From Owenia fusiformis (Eukaryota; Annelida; Polychaeta; Sabellida; Oweniidae), in assembly GCA_903813345.2 (NCBI GenBank), contig CAIIXF020000001.1, positions 436,001-500,000 of the forward strand: DNA of 64,000 nt, in the 5' to 3' direction. Positions 19,845 through 32,347 of the stretch are shown piece after piece. Numbering within the stretch: the stretch's first letter is position 1; each line of letters begins with the position of its first letter. The translations under genes and the position numbers were made by a program. The notes under the pieces were generated by a model. The model made no database searches and was not told the DNA's origin. It saw only the letters and a program-made list of their open reading frames with translations.

Positions 19845-22800
19845 TCAGGGAATAGGGACACATGGTTGAAGAAGCTCTCGAAATCTCTGCGCAAATATCT
19901 TGTCAGTCAATTCAATTGCGCTGGGAACTCCGTTTTCGTCCACAGGCTGAATCAAATGATCTGTCACATTATCGCTCACAAGTACTCTCAATTCAGTAGT
20001 ATTGTATCCCTTATTCGGGGTAAATCTATTTAGAAGTGCAACGCTGAATATTTCAAGTCCTCTCTCTTTAAGGTCGGTTGCCTTTTTTCTTGCCTTTAAT
20101 GCATTCCTATAAGGAAATGTTGTACCATCTGAGAAAATAACTAACTGGTTTTTAAAGCCTTCTCTGTCTCCACCATCCGGCTTGAAAAAACTTTCGTCTA
20201 CGGCTCTTAACATCCGGGCTGTTTGGGTTTTCCTAAATCTTTCCAAGGTGAAATGGCTGTTCAGCTGGTCAAGGAGGTCATTGTTGTTACTTGCCGAGTC
20301 CAGGAAGAATCCGGTCAAAGGGTTACTGCTGTACCTCAGGAAACCCATCCTTGTTCCTTCGTCACCAATAGTGAGTTCGGATATCAAGTTTCTAATGAAC
20401 TCCCGGACCACATTGAGATCGTTTTCAGCTATACTTTTACTGTTATCTACAGCTATAACTATGTCAGTACCCTGGACGGAACAATCTGCAAGAACAGTAA
20501 TCAGTCATCTTTGAACTTTCAGATTTTTAAAAAGGAAATACTGACGGGGTAAAATTAATGGTAAGAGCCCCAAAGATAATTGCGATTCCAATAATCGCTC
20601 AAATAATTAACTTTCATGATTCAAATTTAATTCACCGTTTGGTCCGCCGCCACCTCCGTCTGGCCCACCATCAGGTAAGTCCGTCGGTAGTTCGTTTCCG
20701 CCACCGCTGTCATCTTGAGCATCTGAAATGTAAGATCAAAGATATATTTAAATAAATCTAAATAATTACAATTATTGTATTTAGTGCATAGTTGAAATGG
20801 TATACAAGAAGTAAAAAACTATTTCACCCTCTGCAAAGTACTTACAAATGGCGTTTAGGGCATAGTTTCTCATGGTAAGTACAGTTCTTCTCGTAAACGA
20901 TTTATCCGCCATTGAAAACAGAGTTCGTTCAGTGTAATTATTGATGAATGTGGCGGACTCTATTGTTTGCATGCCACGCCCTGCCACAAATGGGATAACT
21001 CCTTCAGCTCTGGACGCATCGTAAATGACTGCCATACAATCTCGCTCTGCATCGACATATTGCTAAATAAAAATCAACATTGAAATGTATTTGGTAGCTA
21101 CGTGAAATGTTTTAAATATAGAGGGTAGCATCAATTTTCGATTTAATTTTAAATATATAAACAATTTTCATTAAGGTCATTTAAAGACATGAGTAATCGG
21201 TTTCTATTTCTGAGACATTCTTCTTTCAATTGACACTTGGAATCTCCTATTACATTCTATATTCAACTATACAAGGATTACACTTACTGGTGAAGCTAGC
21301 TCAACGATGTGTTTTCCTTTGGAAGCCTCTGGAAGTTCAGTTACGGACAATTTCTTGTACAAGCCGTCACCTAATACCTTGACTATCTAGACAAAATATG
21401 AACGTGCATATATTAATGCTTCTTTGAACATTTTTAACCTACCATGATATAAGTATTTTGTTGTAACCTACTATGATATAAGCGATTTATTTGAACCTAC
21501 CATGATATAAGCGGTTAGTTTGAACCTACCATGATATAAGCGGTTAGTTTGAACCTACCATGATATAAGCGGTTAGTTTGAACCTACCATGATATAAGCT
21601 GTTTGTTTTAACTTACCATGACATAAATGTTTTGTTTTAACCTGCCATGATTAATAGTGCCATGGTTCGATGATTTTTGGTGAAAAATGATAATTTATGA
21701 AAGAATGAAGTGTTTCGAGATTGTTTGTGCAGCTAAAGAATGATCTATAGACAGTTAGGCATTTCATGGGTACTTAACTATATTTGGGTTGGTTTGAGTT
21801 TAGGCCAAACTTTTTTCTTGTGAATTCAACATTTCTAGATTTAAATGGTGACATTAATTGGGATCTATAGAATTTAGCCTCCAAAGAGTCGAGCAAATTT
21901 CTTTGTATTGATCACATTATTTTATTGGCAAAAATCATTGGACCAACGACACAACAATTGTTTGCATAATATTTAGCCAAAAGCTGACAAAATTAGTCAG
22001 TTTTCACTGGTTTTCTATCGTTAAACCTCTTAAATCAAAATTATAGATAAATTTTGGCTAATTAGATACCCTTTATGAAATTATTCCCAAGTGTAGCCTA
22101 AAGAATAAAATTCAGCCATTTATTTAGTTCGAATATTTTGACATCTCTCAGAAAAATTGGGCTGACCAATTCTAACATCTAAAAATGTTACAATATATCC
22201 CTAATCAATCAAAATATGTCAAAAATATCAATTTTTTCATGACAGTTTGCAGGTCTCCCAACAATGACATCTTAGGCAACTTTCCGATGGTCAATGCCAA
22301 AACAGTGCCTAATAATCGTCAAAACTCGTAATGTTGACGTCAAAAATCTTTATTGACCATCGTTTAATAAACATTTTACGTCATATATCCGCCGTTTTAG
22401 TAATTTCTAATGTTGCTAATTGAGACAATTCCAAAAACAATTGCTCTAATGCAATCCATTTGGGATAATATTGAAATCTTTGGATTTATTTAAAAAACGA
22501 GGATTTTCGGAACTTATCACCATATACCCCTTTCAAATCAAAAAATTGCATATATCTCCAATTGAGAAAAGAAGATATGACCGCTTTTTCCGCCTTCTAT
22601 CCGAATTTTGAATATTTTTTGATAAAGGGTAGGTATCGATATGGTGAACTGAATTCAACAATGTTTTTTTCTTAAACCAATTATTGAAAACGTTCTGTAA
22701 AAAACACTGTCCTTTATGTATTGTTGACTATATATATTTCAAATTATAATGTTATACCATCCAACAGATGACCATTAAATTGACGATGTGCAAAATTTTC

Positions 22801-25800
22801 AGAATGTTTTGATAACTGGTTTAAGAGAAACGTGTGTTCAAAGATTTCACCATATCGATACCACTCTTTTCAAATTCAAGACCACCATCACAAAAATTCA
22901 AATATTTGAAGTGAACCGAATCATTTGGGGATACTTTTTTGTTAATTTATATATCCACAAGATAAACAAAATGAAATATAAAATCTGTACATTTTGACTG
23001 GTGACTGCACTGATAAATCTTGATTTCACCATCATCCCAATTTTAAATTAAGATTTCTTAAATTGAGGTTTTTTGTCTTCTACCTTTTTACTAGCACCCT
23101 CTGTGCTTCTACCATTCCACTAGCGCCCTCTGTGGAGTTATCCCGTATTGTTTTAACCTACCATGATATAAGCGGTTAGTTTTAACCTACCATGATATAA
23201 GTAGTTTGTTTTATGCCTTGGTCACATTTGCTCCGATTCATCAGCCGGCGCCCGGTCAATTGAGTATTCTGTTCAAAATTGAATATTATTGTGAACAGGA
23301 TGATCAATCTGCTGGGCGCCGGCCGATGAATCGGAACAAATGTGACCCAGGCATAAACCTACCATGATGTAAGCGGTTAGTTTGAACCTACCATAATATA
23401 AGCGGTTTGTTTTAACCTACAGTACCATAGCAGTTAGTTTTAGCCTATCATGATATAAGCGGTAAGTTTTAAGCTACCATGATATACGCAGTTTGTTTGA
23501 ACCTACCATGATATAAGCGGTTCCCTTCCGCGAGGCACGATAATACTCGAAGTGTGTGATGTTCCCTGTACATGGCAACTTATCAAGCAACAAGTGTGCC
23601 CAATTCCCCCCAACATCCTTATCAGAAAAGCTCTCTACATTATTAGCGGGGAATTTAGAGGTTGGACACTTATCTGAAAATATTATATACTTTATTGAGT
23701 CGAGTGGTATCGATATGGAGAACTTTTTGAACACACGTTTCTCTTAAACCACTCATAAAAAAAGATCTTAATATTTTACACATCGTCAATTTAATGGTCA
23801 TCTTTTGAATGGTAACAATATAATTTGAAAAAGATATAATACTTTCATCTATATTGTTTTAGAAAACACATCAAACACTTCTCTCGTGCTTGGTATCATG
23901 TTTCCAGAGTGAAATGAAACATCTTTCTGAACCTCATTGGAACAAAACGACATAAACACAACATGTTTAGGTCTCTCAATATTGTAACTGTACAAAGGAA
24001 ATTTTGGTTGATTTTAAAAAAGTATCTTGTTAATGAAACAAAAGGTTTATCTTGATTTTTATCTATTTTGGGGGGATTTTGTTTTAATTTTTTGAATACT
24101 TTTTTAAAATCAAACAAAAATTCCTTTGTATAACTATAATATTGAGAGGTCTAAAACTGAAAACATGTTGTATATGCTATTTTGTTCCAACAAGGTTCGG
24201 AAAGACATTTTATTTCGTTCTGAAGAATTGGTAGAAAGGAGCAAAAACAATTGCACTAAAAAAACAAAAAATGTTAACAAAAACAGTTATATAAAATATT
24301 TCTAAAAAATTTTCGCATTAAATTGTTGTCAATCAGTCAACATTACATAAAATACCGTGTTTTTTACAGAATGTTTTCAATTATTGGTGTAAGAGAAACA
24401 CATTGTTGAATTCAGTTCTCCATATCGATACCACTCCTTTATAAATTATATATATCTACATATGTTTTATGGTATAATGAATAAATACTCACAATAAGGT
24501 AGACATTATATATAAGAATTAAAGCCACTCAAAACACCATGATTGTTATTATAGCCATTTTGTTTTTTACAACAGTTGAATAGTTATTTTCAGATTCAGT
24601 GAAAACGATTCGACATTTATTTCTAGTTGTCAGTTCTATTTTCTCTCCCGATGGGCGGATCTGGAAAAACCAACAAGAAGGGGGGGGGGAGCAAACTCCA
24701 GGTCCGATAAGTCAAACAGTTAAACAGTCAAAAAGTTATAGGTCTTAAAAGTTAAAATTATTTTTCAAAAACCTCTCCCATTGAAATAACATAAGAGGCG
24801 AAAAATGATTTTCAAAGATGACTTTGAAGCCCTGTAACTTTAGTATTCAAAGTATACTGAACACTTAGCGTAAAAAAGTTAGACAATTAAATTTTCTATA
24901 TAAAAATATATTTTGGTGGAACTCTTACTGGATAGATATATTGAAATCAATTTTGCCCCAAACCACCATTTCCCATTGGTTTACATGGAAATTACGATTT
25001 TTAAAAATTCATCTTTATTATCACTATTCTATCTATAAATGTAATTGATGAAAAATGGGAACATTTGGGGATATTTGAAATGAAGTCAAGTTACATTTCT
25101 CTTAACAGTAAAAGTATTTTACTCACAGGCTAGGCGAATAAAAATGCAAACATAAAGAGGCTTTAACACGTAGTTCAATGAGGGTAAGCTAAGGTTGCCA
25201 AACTTGTGGAGGGGAGTGTATGTTTAACTATTCGATATCAATGCTATGTCTTTTAATTTAATTTTTTATTTAATGTTCTTTTAACTATTTAGCTTATATT
25301 GTATTCTTACCCAATGTTATCAAAGTGTGATATTTGAAACTTGTTTTGAAGTTTCAAAAAGTGAATTTATGTGAATTTATTTAAAACTAACTTCAAGGGG
25401 TCACATATATCTTTTAATAAACGACAATTTATACTAATGCAGAGCACCCATCCTCACATGTTTTTGACGAAGAAATTAAGAAAATCGGTTCATAAATAAG
25501 CGGGAAATGAACTTATCTATGCATGAAATTCGTTCAGAGAAAAACTGCATTTCAAAATTTTAGTTTTTATAGAAATCGATGGTACAATAATATCTAAAAC
25601 ACTTTTTATCCCATACTTGGACGTGTTACAGGTACATAAAGTCGGTTTGTAAAAACGTATATTTTCATCAGCGGGCAAATATAGCTTTACGTCCCGCTCC
25701 GAGCGGGCAGATATAGTATATCTGCCCGCTACGTCATAATCGCAGTTCGCATATTGGTTAAGAGGAGGAAAAACCCCATGATTCAATTGATGACATACGA

Positions 25801-28800
25801 TTTCCTCCTTCGCGCACCTTCTTTCCCGGAAGTACTTACCCTCCATCTTGGTTTTCAAAGTTTTCAAATTGACGTAGTTTTAGACCAATCAACGATCGAC
25901 TCGCTAAAATCCGGCAACGGCCAAGAATACAAAACTGGACATGAATATTCTAAAATAACTCCACGGTTGGTGACAAAGTTTCTTAACTGTGGCAAATTGA
26001 ACAATGAACCAAATGACCAAGATTGGTATGGGATAAACAGATCATCCTATAGTCGGTTCAGGATATTTGGATTATCCCTTGGCCAATATAATACTAGTAT
26101 ATCTACCCTCGGGACCTACGGCCCTCGGGCAGATATAGTATATTGGCCTCGGGATAATCCCAATATCCTGAACCTCATACAGGATAATCTCTATATATTC
26201 TTCCATTTAACTTGGTTAAATATTCAACATTAGTTTATTTTTAAAGTTTAACATATTTAGAAAAAACTGAAAATTTTGTCAAAATGTTTTTGCCACCTGA
26301 GTGAGATACACTAAACATTGAAGTGGCACATCAGACATGGCCTTTTATCATTGAAGTAGTGTGTCCTTTGTCCAGTCTTTGCATTGGTGTTAAAAAGATA
26401 ACATATTTTGTAATGTATGATGGAATATTTGATGATTAAAATATTCAACTTTAATTTGAAAAATGTCGAGGAATTTAAATATTTGAGAATGAAAAGCTGA
26501 CAACATTTTTTCAAATTTTTTTTTCAAAAATCTCTAAAGTCTCTAAATCTTTTAAAGTCATGACAAGTAGTAAAAATATGATAAAAACATATTTTCGAAC
26601 TCTACACTGGGACTTTAATGAAAAGTTGAAGTAGGTGGTTTTCCTGGAATTACGACACCCGCCCGCCCACCAAGCTGACGAGAATACGATACAAAGTCGT
26701 TGTAAAAATTAGGTTTAAACGATCGGATCATGATTATTTTTTTATCAAATAATTAATCTGATAAATTGTTAACGAATATATTAACGAACATGTTTATGAG
26801 GTTTCAGGAAGTTAAAAGAGCCATGATACATGTACTAAGTATTATGGGAGATGCGACTATGGAAGAAACCAAACTACAGTGCATTATTAACTGACCTGTA
26901 TTTGTGCCAGGACCTTTTGGACGTAAAGGACCTCCTTTGATTGCGAAGGTTCGGGCAACTGCATTGATTTCTCCAAAGTCAAATGTCGTCTCACCCTTAG
27001 CCTAAATTGTTCATTACTCGTGTAATACCATGTGTACAATTGAACCTGAGAGAATCAGATGCGATCTTTACTACGTTTTATCTATTAATTTTGAGCTGAG
27101 AACTTGACTATTGGTATTTTGCTCATACCTTTGCGTCCATTATGTCTTCTACCGTCATGGGAGAGTTAAGGACAGAATCAAAATCAATCAGGTGAAACTG
27201 TGATCCAGGCTCATTTGATTTGGCATCGTTTATGTTGCGTATAGGCATCCTATCTCCGCGTTTCATGTGTAGTCCCATGAAGTCGCCCTTTCTTACATCA
27301 ACCTGGTGGTATTTATAAACGGTATTTTTGTGAAGTTTAGAATGCATTACTTTTTCCGTTATATTTTTATTTTCAACGATTTGTATCACGGTAAGGCATA
27401 TACATATATTTCTTTGTATGAGCTATGGATCTTTATAGTTAATTCATTCTAATTGAACCGCTTCGGCCGCATCATACAGTATCTTACCGGAGGCATGACT
27501 CTAACATCATTTTTTCCTGAAATCATTTCGCCATCGGGCCGGTATTGTGCTGCTAGTTCTGTCAAAGATATAAGTTCAAACATCTGATCCACCTGTGTTT
27601 GTCGCCATATAGCAGCATACACTGGGTCCCGTCGATAGCGGTCACGGTAATATTCCCATTTCTCAAGCTTGAAAGTCAACCAAACATTAAACTCTAGTTG
27701 TTTACCGATAGGGAGCGCAGTATTCGAAAATCATGAAGTTATTGGTTCACCGATTTTTTACTTGAGTTATGTCAGAAAATGTTGAAACTTCAGAATACAA
27801 AGCCATGTAAAAAGACGGTTGTATTCGTACTTCATGCAAGGATCTCGAAAGTCAATAGATCTAAATGAGGGAATACAAAATACATTTTAATATTTAGTTC
27901 TATCTGTTTTGCTGGTATACTGTACTACACCGTTGCTCGTAAATATGTAATATTTTATAGATATGAATTGTTTGATGGATTTTCTACAAATGATAACATT
28001 TTGTTGACAATTTGTAATATGTCCTCATTCCCTCATCAGTTTTGCAAAAATTGATTGGTATCAAGGAGGATTGGCTCCCAGAATGCAACACCGATATTCT
28101 GCAAAACAATCACCTAGCGATAGCTTTGTTGGAGAGTATCGGGTCATTCTCCATGCAGTCGTACAAATTATACAGACACGAATAGCAAATGACGCATGCG
28201 TGGAGATTGAAGAATATCGAGTTGGAACCCTGGCTTCCAATCCTCCTTGATTGGTATGATGAAGTTAAAACATTTATGGTTGATTAATCTTGCATCTACT
28301 CAGGTGACCCCATGACCTCGTGATATCGGTAATTTGAAAGAGGCGTCCAAATCTTAGTTGTAATCATTGGGTACATTTTATAAAAATCTAATTTTGAGTT
28401 GGAAGTGTTTTTAGAAGGCATGCCCCATAGATTAAGCGAAAAAGAGTATGGCAGGTCATAGAGATGGCGCTATCTTACATGAAACAATCTGCCATTGCCA
28501 GCACCCTAAGGGTGCGTCAGGAACTGCACAGGAATGTGACTCCTGGTCACAGCAATAGTAGCCCAAGAAAGAAAACCAAGAAAAGACCACAACCTGTTGC
28601 ATTTATGTCATCGCTTATAGTCAACCAGTAGTCTACGAGATGAAAGGCCGTCTCACCTCAAAACCCGTGTTTCAGAGCTATTATAATATGTTTATGTTTC
28701 TTTATTTCCTCAGTTTAATTGGAGAGCAAAACAACATGTATATCACATTACAGAACACATATTACAGTAGAGTAATGCCTTGATCACATTTGCTCCAATT

Positions 28801-31800
28801 TTCACTACGGCGCCCGGCCGATTGAATATATATTATATTCAAAACTGAATACAATTTTGAACACCGGCCGATGAATCGGAGCACATGTGACCCAGGCATA
28901 AAGGGGTTATTAATATTTACATATTTACAAGTTAAATGACTCTAAATACATTTTGACATTACAATTCAAGCGTGCCTATTTGAAAATATATTTATACAGG
29001 GTGTTCACGAAGTAATGACACTATGTCTCCCATTTTGTCAGATTTTAAGGAATCTTGCTTAAATTTTCGGCGTGTCTTAAAAGTGTATTAATTGTGAATT
29101 TATTTGATAAGTCTTAAAGCTCATGACCTCCAAACAATGAAATAATGGTTGCCTTAGCAACTTGGTGACAGGTGCGCTGACACAGACATCAGTTTCTTCT
29201 CAATTTTGATGAAATGATGTATAATAATGGCATTTACATGATTTTGAGCTATGTATTCTCCATTAAACTTATGCCAGTTGGTTATTGAAAATATGTCCTG
29301 TATAGTAGTTACATTCATAGTATGGTTCATTCATAGTATGACATCATAACAGTCCTAGTTAAAAACATCATAATAGTCTGGGATCTCCATGAGTTGGAAA
29401 GTCCGCCAAAGTTAAAAACGTCATTGGAAAACAGGTTTTGTGGAAATAGGAAACTGGCTGCAGCGCAGCAACACCCATGTCATACTGCAATGTAGTCCAT
29501 AGAGAATGGACAGAATACAGAGTAGTCCATGATTTATAAATGTAGACCTTGCTCATTATTCACCAAATGAAGTGAACTGCATTTCTATGCTGTTGGTCTC
29601 CTAAAGAGTCAACAGTTTCATTCCAATGAGAAAACTGTAAGAACAGCCAGGTTGAAACGAGATAAGATTGACCAAACAAATGTCTTCCAAAAATGTATGG
29701 CTAAACAACAATGAAAATGCATTGAAGACGATACAAATTACTTCGTAGTGAATATTGTATCCACTGGGCATGGATCAAGAGTGTTGGATATAATATTATA
29801 TCGTTTGCAGAAGAGATATGCTCAGGATTGAAGATTCCTAATTAATGTGCAATGTGACGTCATATGTGCTGTGTCAAGGACCATGTTACCTAATCAAAAT
29901 GTGTATGATAAAATTAACTATGTTCATTCTTGAGACATGACATTTGGTTTGTGCGATCAATATTACATGCCCGATAATATGTGCAAAATCTAGAAAGATT
30001 GGTTAAAAACTAGAAATGGGAGACCCAGTGTCATTACTTAGTGAGCACCCTGTATTGTAAAATGTATTTGCACATTCGATAACGAACATTTCATAAATGG
30101 TTTCATTGGCTACATCCAAAAAGCACCAAAACTTTGGACTTAATCTCTGGTGTCATATGACATCATGTGATGAAAGAAAATTTGTCCCCCACAAAGTTGA
30201 TAATTGTGTTTGTTTCTGTCGTAGACAATTAGGGGAAAGAGACAATAAGGTCACTTACTGATGTGGTACTCCATAAAGGCGACCCTATTTATGTTTTGAG
30301 CAGTATTACAGAGTTTATTTGTAGCAGTACTGCCGAGGCTGCACCCCCTTGGTGATTTCCAAGCATATTTTCAGAGTAATTTGAACTTTTGGACCTACAT
30401 CAAGTACCACATGCGAACAGAGTGTTTTTGGGCAAAATTTAACTGCAGAATTATCATGCTGTTGTACATGCTAGTGGCATTGTGTTGGATTACCTCTGGG
30501 CAGGCAATATGGAACAGCTACCATGGGTACAAAAGTTACTCAATCAGACTCCTGGAGAGCAAATGTAGGACGACCTTGACACGGAGATTCGTGACTTGGA
30601 CCCCCAATTCAGACACGTCGCGCACTGCCCAGATTGAGGAATGGGGCATTATTTCAATAAGAAAGGTCGGATGTTTCATTCATAGCTGGTCCCGTGGGGT
30701 TGATGCTCTGATTTCAGCACAAGGAGGACATAACGCATATTAGTGCTTTCATCAGATAAAGGACACTTCCACCCTACATGACCAGAAGTTTACTAGTATC
30801 TTCTTTGATCTGTTTTACATGACGATTTGGATCGGGGTGTTTTGAAAATTCTTGTTTAAATAACAGTAGTTTTCTAAACTCAAATGTAAATATTTTTTCT
30901 CTAAAAATGCTGATGAAACAGATGAAATATGTGGTTATGATTTGTCTAGAAAATAAACTACTGAACAGACTCCAAATTAATATCCTCTTACTCCAAAACT
31001 TGAATTCTGAGCTGCCAAATCTACTATTCCATATTTATGAGCAACAGTGTATACTAATATAATTGATTAATTAATTTCAAAGGAAAAGCTTACATTTCAT
31101 AATTCAAATATTATTGATTGTTCGTGATGCAAACGAACCGCAAGAACTTATTTTCCATGAACAGATATCACTCTGTCAATAATCCTTTGTTTTACATTAC
31201 CTGTAATGAAGCTTTGTTGGTGTCCTTGAATTCTGTATGACATCTGTCTTCATTTATTGAACTAATTGCAAAAGACGACATACATTTTCTAGGTGGATCA
31301 AAGAAACATGTGAATATTGTTTTTAATGGGAGGAATGACTGTAATGTCATCTGTATTTGGGTCACCCTGTTAATAAATTGTTTGGTTTCTCCACCGTTGC
31401 GTTTTCAGATTCTATCCCGGCCCTCTAATCTTTTCCATATTACCGCGTTGGTATTAGGGGTACTTGCTGTTGAAGCTAGTCGTAGAGGTACCTTTTATGT
31501 ATAAGCCTATCGAGAGCGGACCATTCGTATCAATCAAAGTCAAAGTAATCTGACAGCGTTGGGCAGATAGGCGAGGTTGGCATGATCTTTGAAACGTTTA
31601 GCCCATGCTGTCAAGATAACACCAAACCAAACATTGCGTCATTTTGAGCCTGTTCCTTTAGTTCCCCCGAGGACGTCTTCAGTTATTCAATGGTGTTTTA
31701 AATCATATTTAATCTTATTTCATAAAATTACAATACTTTGCCAAACATTTTCCAATCATGAGTTTCACTTCAGGGCTAATATAGATGTCAGCTATCTAGT

Positions 31801-32347
31801 ATTTGCTAGTATATTGTTTTCAAACACATTTCAACACATTTGTGATTCTACAATGGTTGCAAAAACTATGCAGAATTAAAAAATTAAAAATACAAAATCA
31901 TTTTTAAACAATAAACCAGAGATTAAAGCGGAGAGTAACCATAGTAACGTAATCAATACCGCGCTCCCAAATCGCACTTTTAAGAGCAAGCCACATTAAA
32001 ACATAAATAAACACGATGATTCAAACTTACCTTCGTATCACATCCGAACCTTGCCGATGTTACAATGTTGGTCCAGTCACCTCCGAGGTGTATCATGCCA
32101 CCTATTTTCGTGACATCCTCTCTCCCGATGTTCTCACATGACGCAACTCTGCCCGAATCTAATCCAAAATAACATTTAATCTAATCAGTCTTTGAAGGCT
32201 TTTTATGTCTCATATTTTATTATATACTAAATAAGCATTTGACAACATTTTGTTCAAGTCATTATTAAAACAGAATAAAAACTTACGCGTTCCTAGAACA
32301 AGTGCAAAATAACTTGCACTAATGCATGCTATAAATAAAACGTCCAT
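19845..32347 (-). CDS. Secreted protein with C-terminal VWA domain
   Basis: Nine exons joined by eye in consistent phase: 32347-32287, 32158-32031, 27667-27488, 27302-27129, 27001-26896, 21382-21288, 21062-20846, 20722-20636 and 20485-19845, about 562 residues. Residues 1-19 are a signal peptide (MDVLFIACISASYFALVLG). Residues 22-320 form an extracellular region I cannot assign; it contains GGDWTNIVTSARFGCDTK, a basic KWEYYRDRYRRD segment and DFGEINAVARTF. Residues 322-349 are a Gly/Pro/Asp linker. Residues 351-558 are a VWA domain framed by Cys351 and Cys558, with metal-site residues D363-x-S365-x-S367, Thr438 and the Asp of VIFSDG (469). Such domains bind ligands through Mg2+ in matrix and adhesion proteins. 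The phase-1 exons around the VWA allow cassette shuffling. Introns of 4.3 and 5.5 kb are full of repeats. Confidence 0.85.
21430..21660. repeat. 29-bp tandem array, first block
   Basis: About seven copies of AACCTACCATGATATAAGCG plus GTTAGTTTG. The array resumes at 23155, separated by about 1.5 kb of non-repeat DNA including a MITE. It lies in an intron of the VWA gene. Confidence 0.88.
21661..22631. other. Intronic DNA splitting the 29-bp array
   Basis: AT-rich sequence with no coding frame or internal repeat that I can define. It may be the body of an inserted element whose ends I could not fix. Confidence 0.35.
22632..22862. mobile_element. MITE family F1, copy 2 (short)
   Basis: GGTATCGATATGGTGAACTG at the left and its inverted partner at the right, only about 230 bp apart. 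This is the most compact of the three copies. Confidence 0.75.
23155..23525. repeat. 29-bp tandem array, second block
   Basis: Further copies of the ACCTACCATGATATAAGCGG unit, some degenerate, interrupted by a palindromic MITE at 23213-23354. Confidence 0.85.
23213..23354. mobile_element. Palindromic MITE (GGCGCCCGG family), copy 1
   Basis: ATGCCTTGGTCACATTTGCT at the left is matched inverted at the right (ending AATGTGACCCAGGCAT). The arms of about 55 bp include GCCGGCGCCC. It is inserted in a 29-bp repeat unit. Copy 2 is at 28775-28899. Confidence 0.85.
23702..24436. mobile_element. MITE family F1, copy 3 (long)
   Basis: Ends GAGTGGTATCGATATGGAGA and the inverted partner. Subterminal CTCTTAAACCA is shared with copies 1 and 2. 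The interior resembles copy 1, including ATCGTCAATTTAATGGTCAT. Confidence 0.8.
24700..25218. mobile_element. Foldback family, one-sided copy
   Basis: The right end (AAGAGGCTTTAACACGTAGT to GAGGGGAGTG) and the interior (CCATTTCCCATTGG) match the element at 623-1450. The matching left arm is missing or replaced by GGGCGGATCTGG-type sequence near 24650. Confidence 0.65.
25290..26640 (+). repeat. Dispersed non-coding repeat X, copy 1 (interrupted)
   Basis: About 0.8 kb of sequence collinear with the reverse complement of 45730-46575; anchors include ACCCAATGTTATCAAAGTG, ACATGTTTTTGACGAA and TTTGCATTGGTGTTAAA. The copy is split between about 25595 and 26190 by a hairpin element. No coding frame is conserved between copies. 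A shorter + strand copy lies at 62110-62400. Confidence 0.75.
25595..26190. mobile_element. Hairpin-ended insertion carrying a start-exon-like segment
   Basis: Its extent is set by loss of collinearity with repeat X copies. The left hairpin (25671-25729) contains CGGGCAGATATAGTATATCT; the right hairpin (26058-26176) has long arms closing on CCCTCGGGACCTACGG. Between them, on the - strand, a GATTGGTC (CCAAT-box-like) and ACGTCA precede an ATG in AAGATGGAGG that is followed at once by GTAAGT. A 159-codon + strand frame crosses the element but resembles nothing. Confidence 0.55.
26641..26895. other. Intron of the VWA gene
   Basis: Ordinary intronic sequence before the 26896-27001 exon; nothing recognised. 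Confidence 0.4.
27668..28053. other. Intron of the VWA gene
   Basis: AT-rich intron start upstream of the 27488-27667 exon; no feature seen. Confidence 0.4.
28062..28249. mobile_element. 188-bp hAT-like MITE with 8-bp target duplication
   Basis: CAAGGAGGATTGG and the inverted CCAATCCTCCTTG bound the element. ATTGGTAT occurs immediately on both sides (28054-28061 and 28250-28257). A second, inverted copy is at 51476-51660 with its own duplication. Confidence 0.9.
28258..28774. other. Intronic DNA, no clear feature
   Basis: Part of the 4.3-kb intron. A stretch near 28440-28620 encodes a basic peptide (RKKTKKRPQP) in one frame without start or splice context; I do not call it a gene. Confidence 0.35.
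28775..28899. mobile_element. Palindromic MITE (GGCGCCCGG family), copy 2
   Basis: ATGCCTTGATCACATTTGCT and the inverted partner ending CATGTGACCCAGGCAT, with CGGCGCCCGGCCGATT inside. It is shorter and more diverged than copy 1. Confidence 0.8.
28997..30052. mobile_element. 1.06-kb inverted-repeat transposon, copy 1
   Basis: CAGGGTGTTCACGAAGTAAT with GACACT and GTCTCCCATTT at the left, inverted at the right (ending GTGAGCACCCTG), TA-flanked. It is collinear with 57383-58341. No intact transposase; several frames are broken in both copies. The terminal CAGGGTG and TA target fit Tc1/mariner-like elements. Confidence 0.85.
30381..30743 (+). pseudogene. Possible transposase C-terminal remnant
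   Basis: A 120-codon frame ends in SWSRGVDALISAQGGHNAY, which resembles the W-x-R-R...CI...GGH end of mariner-type transposases. The upstream part is not convincing and no catalytic residues are seen. It lies in a VWA gene intron, just outside the 28997-30052 element. Confidence 0.3.
30744..32030. other. Intron of the VWA gene
   Basis: AT-rich sequence before the 32031-32158 exon; no coding frame or repeat that I can support. Confidence 0.4.

Noticed and set aside
21430-21660. CRISPR-like array (29-bp units)
   Set aside because: Units abut without unique spacers, the sequence is eukaryotic intron, and there are no cas genes.
25754-26233. A 159-codon + strand frame
   Set aside because: It spans the hairpin element and continues into repeat X; no domain, and the hairpin explains much of the openness.
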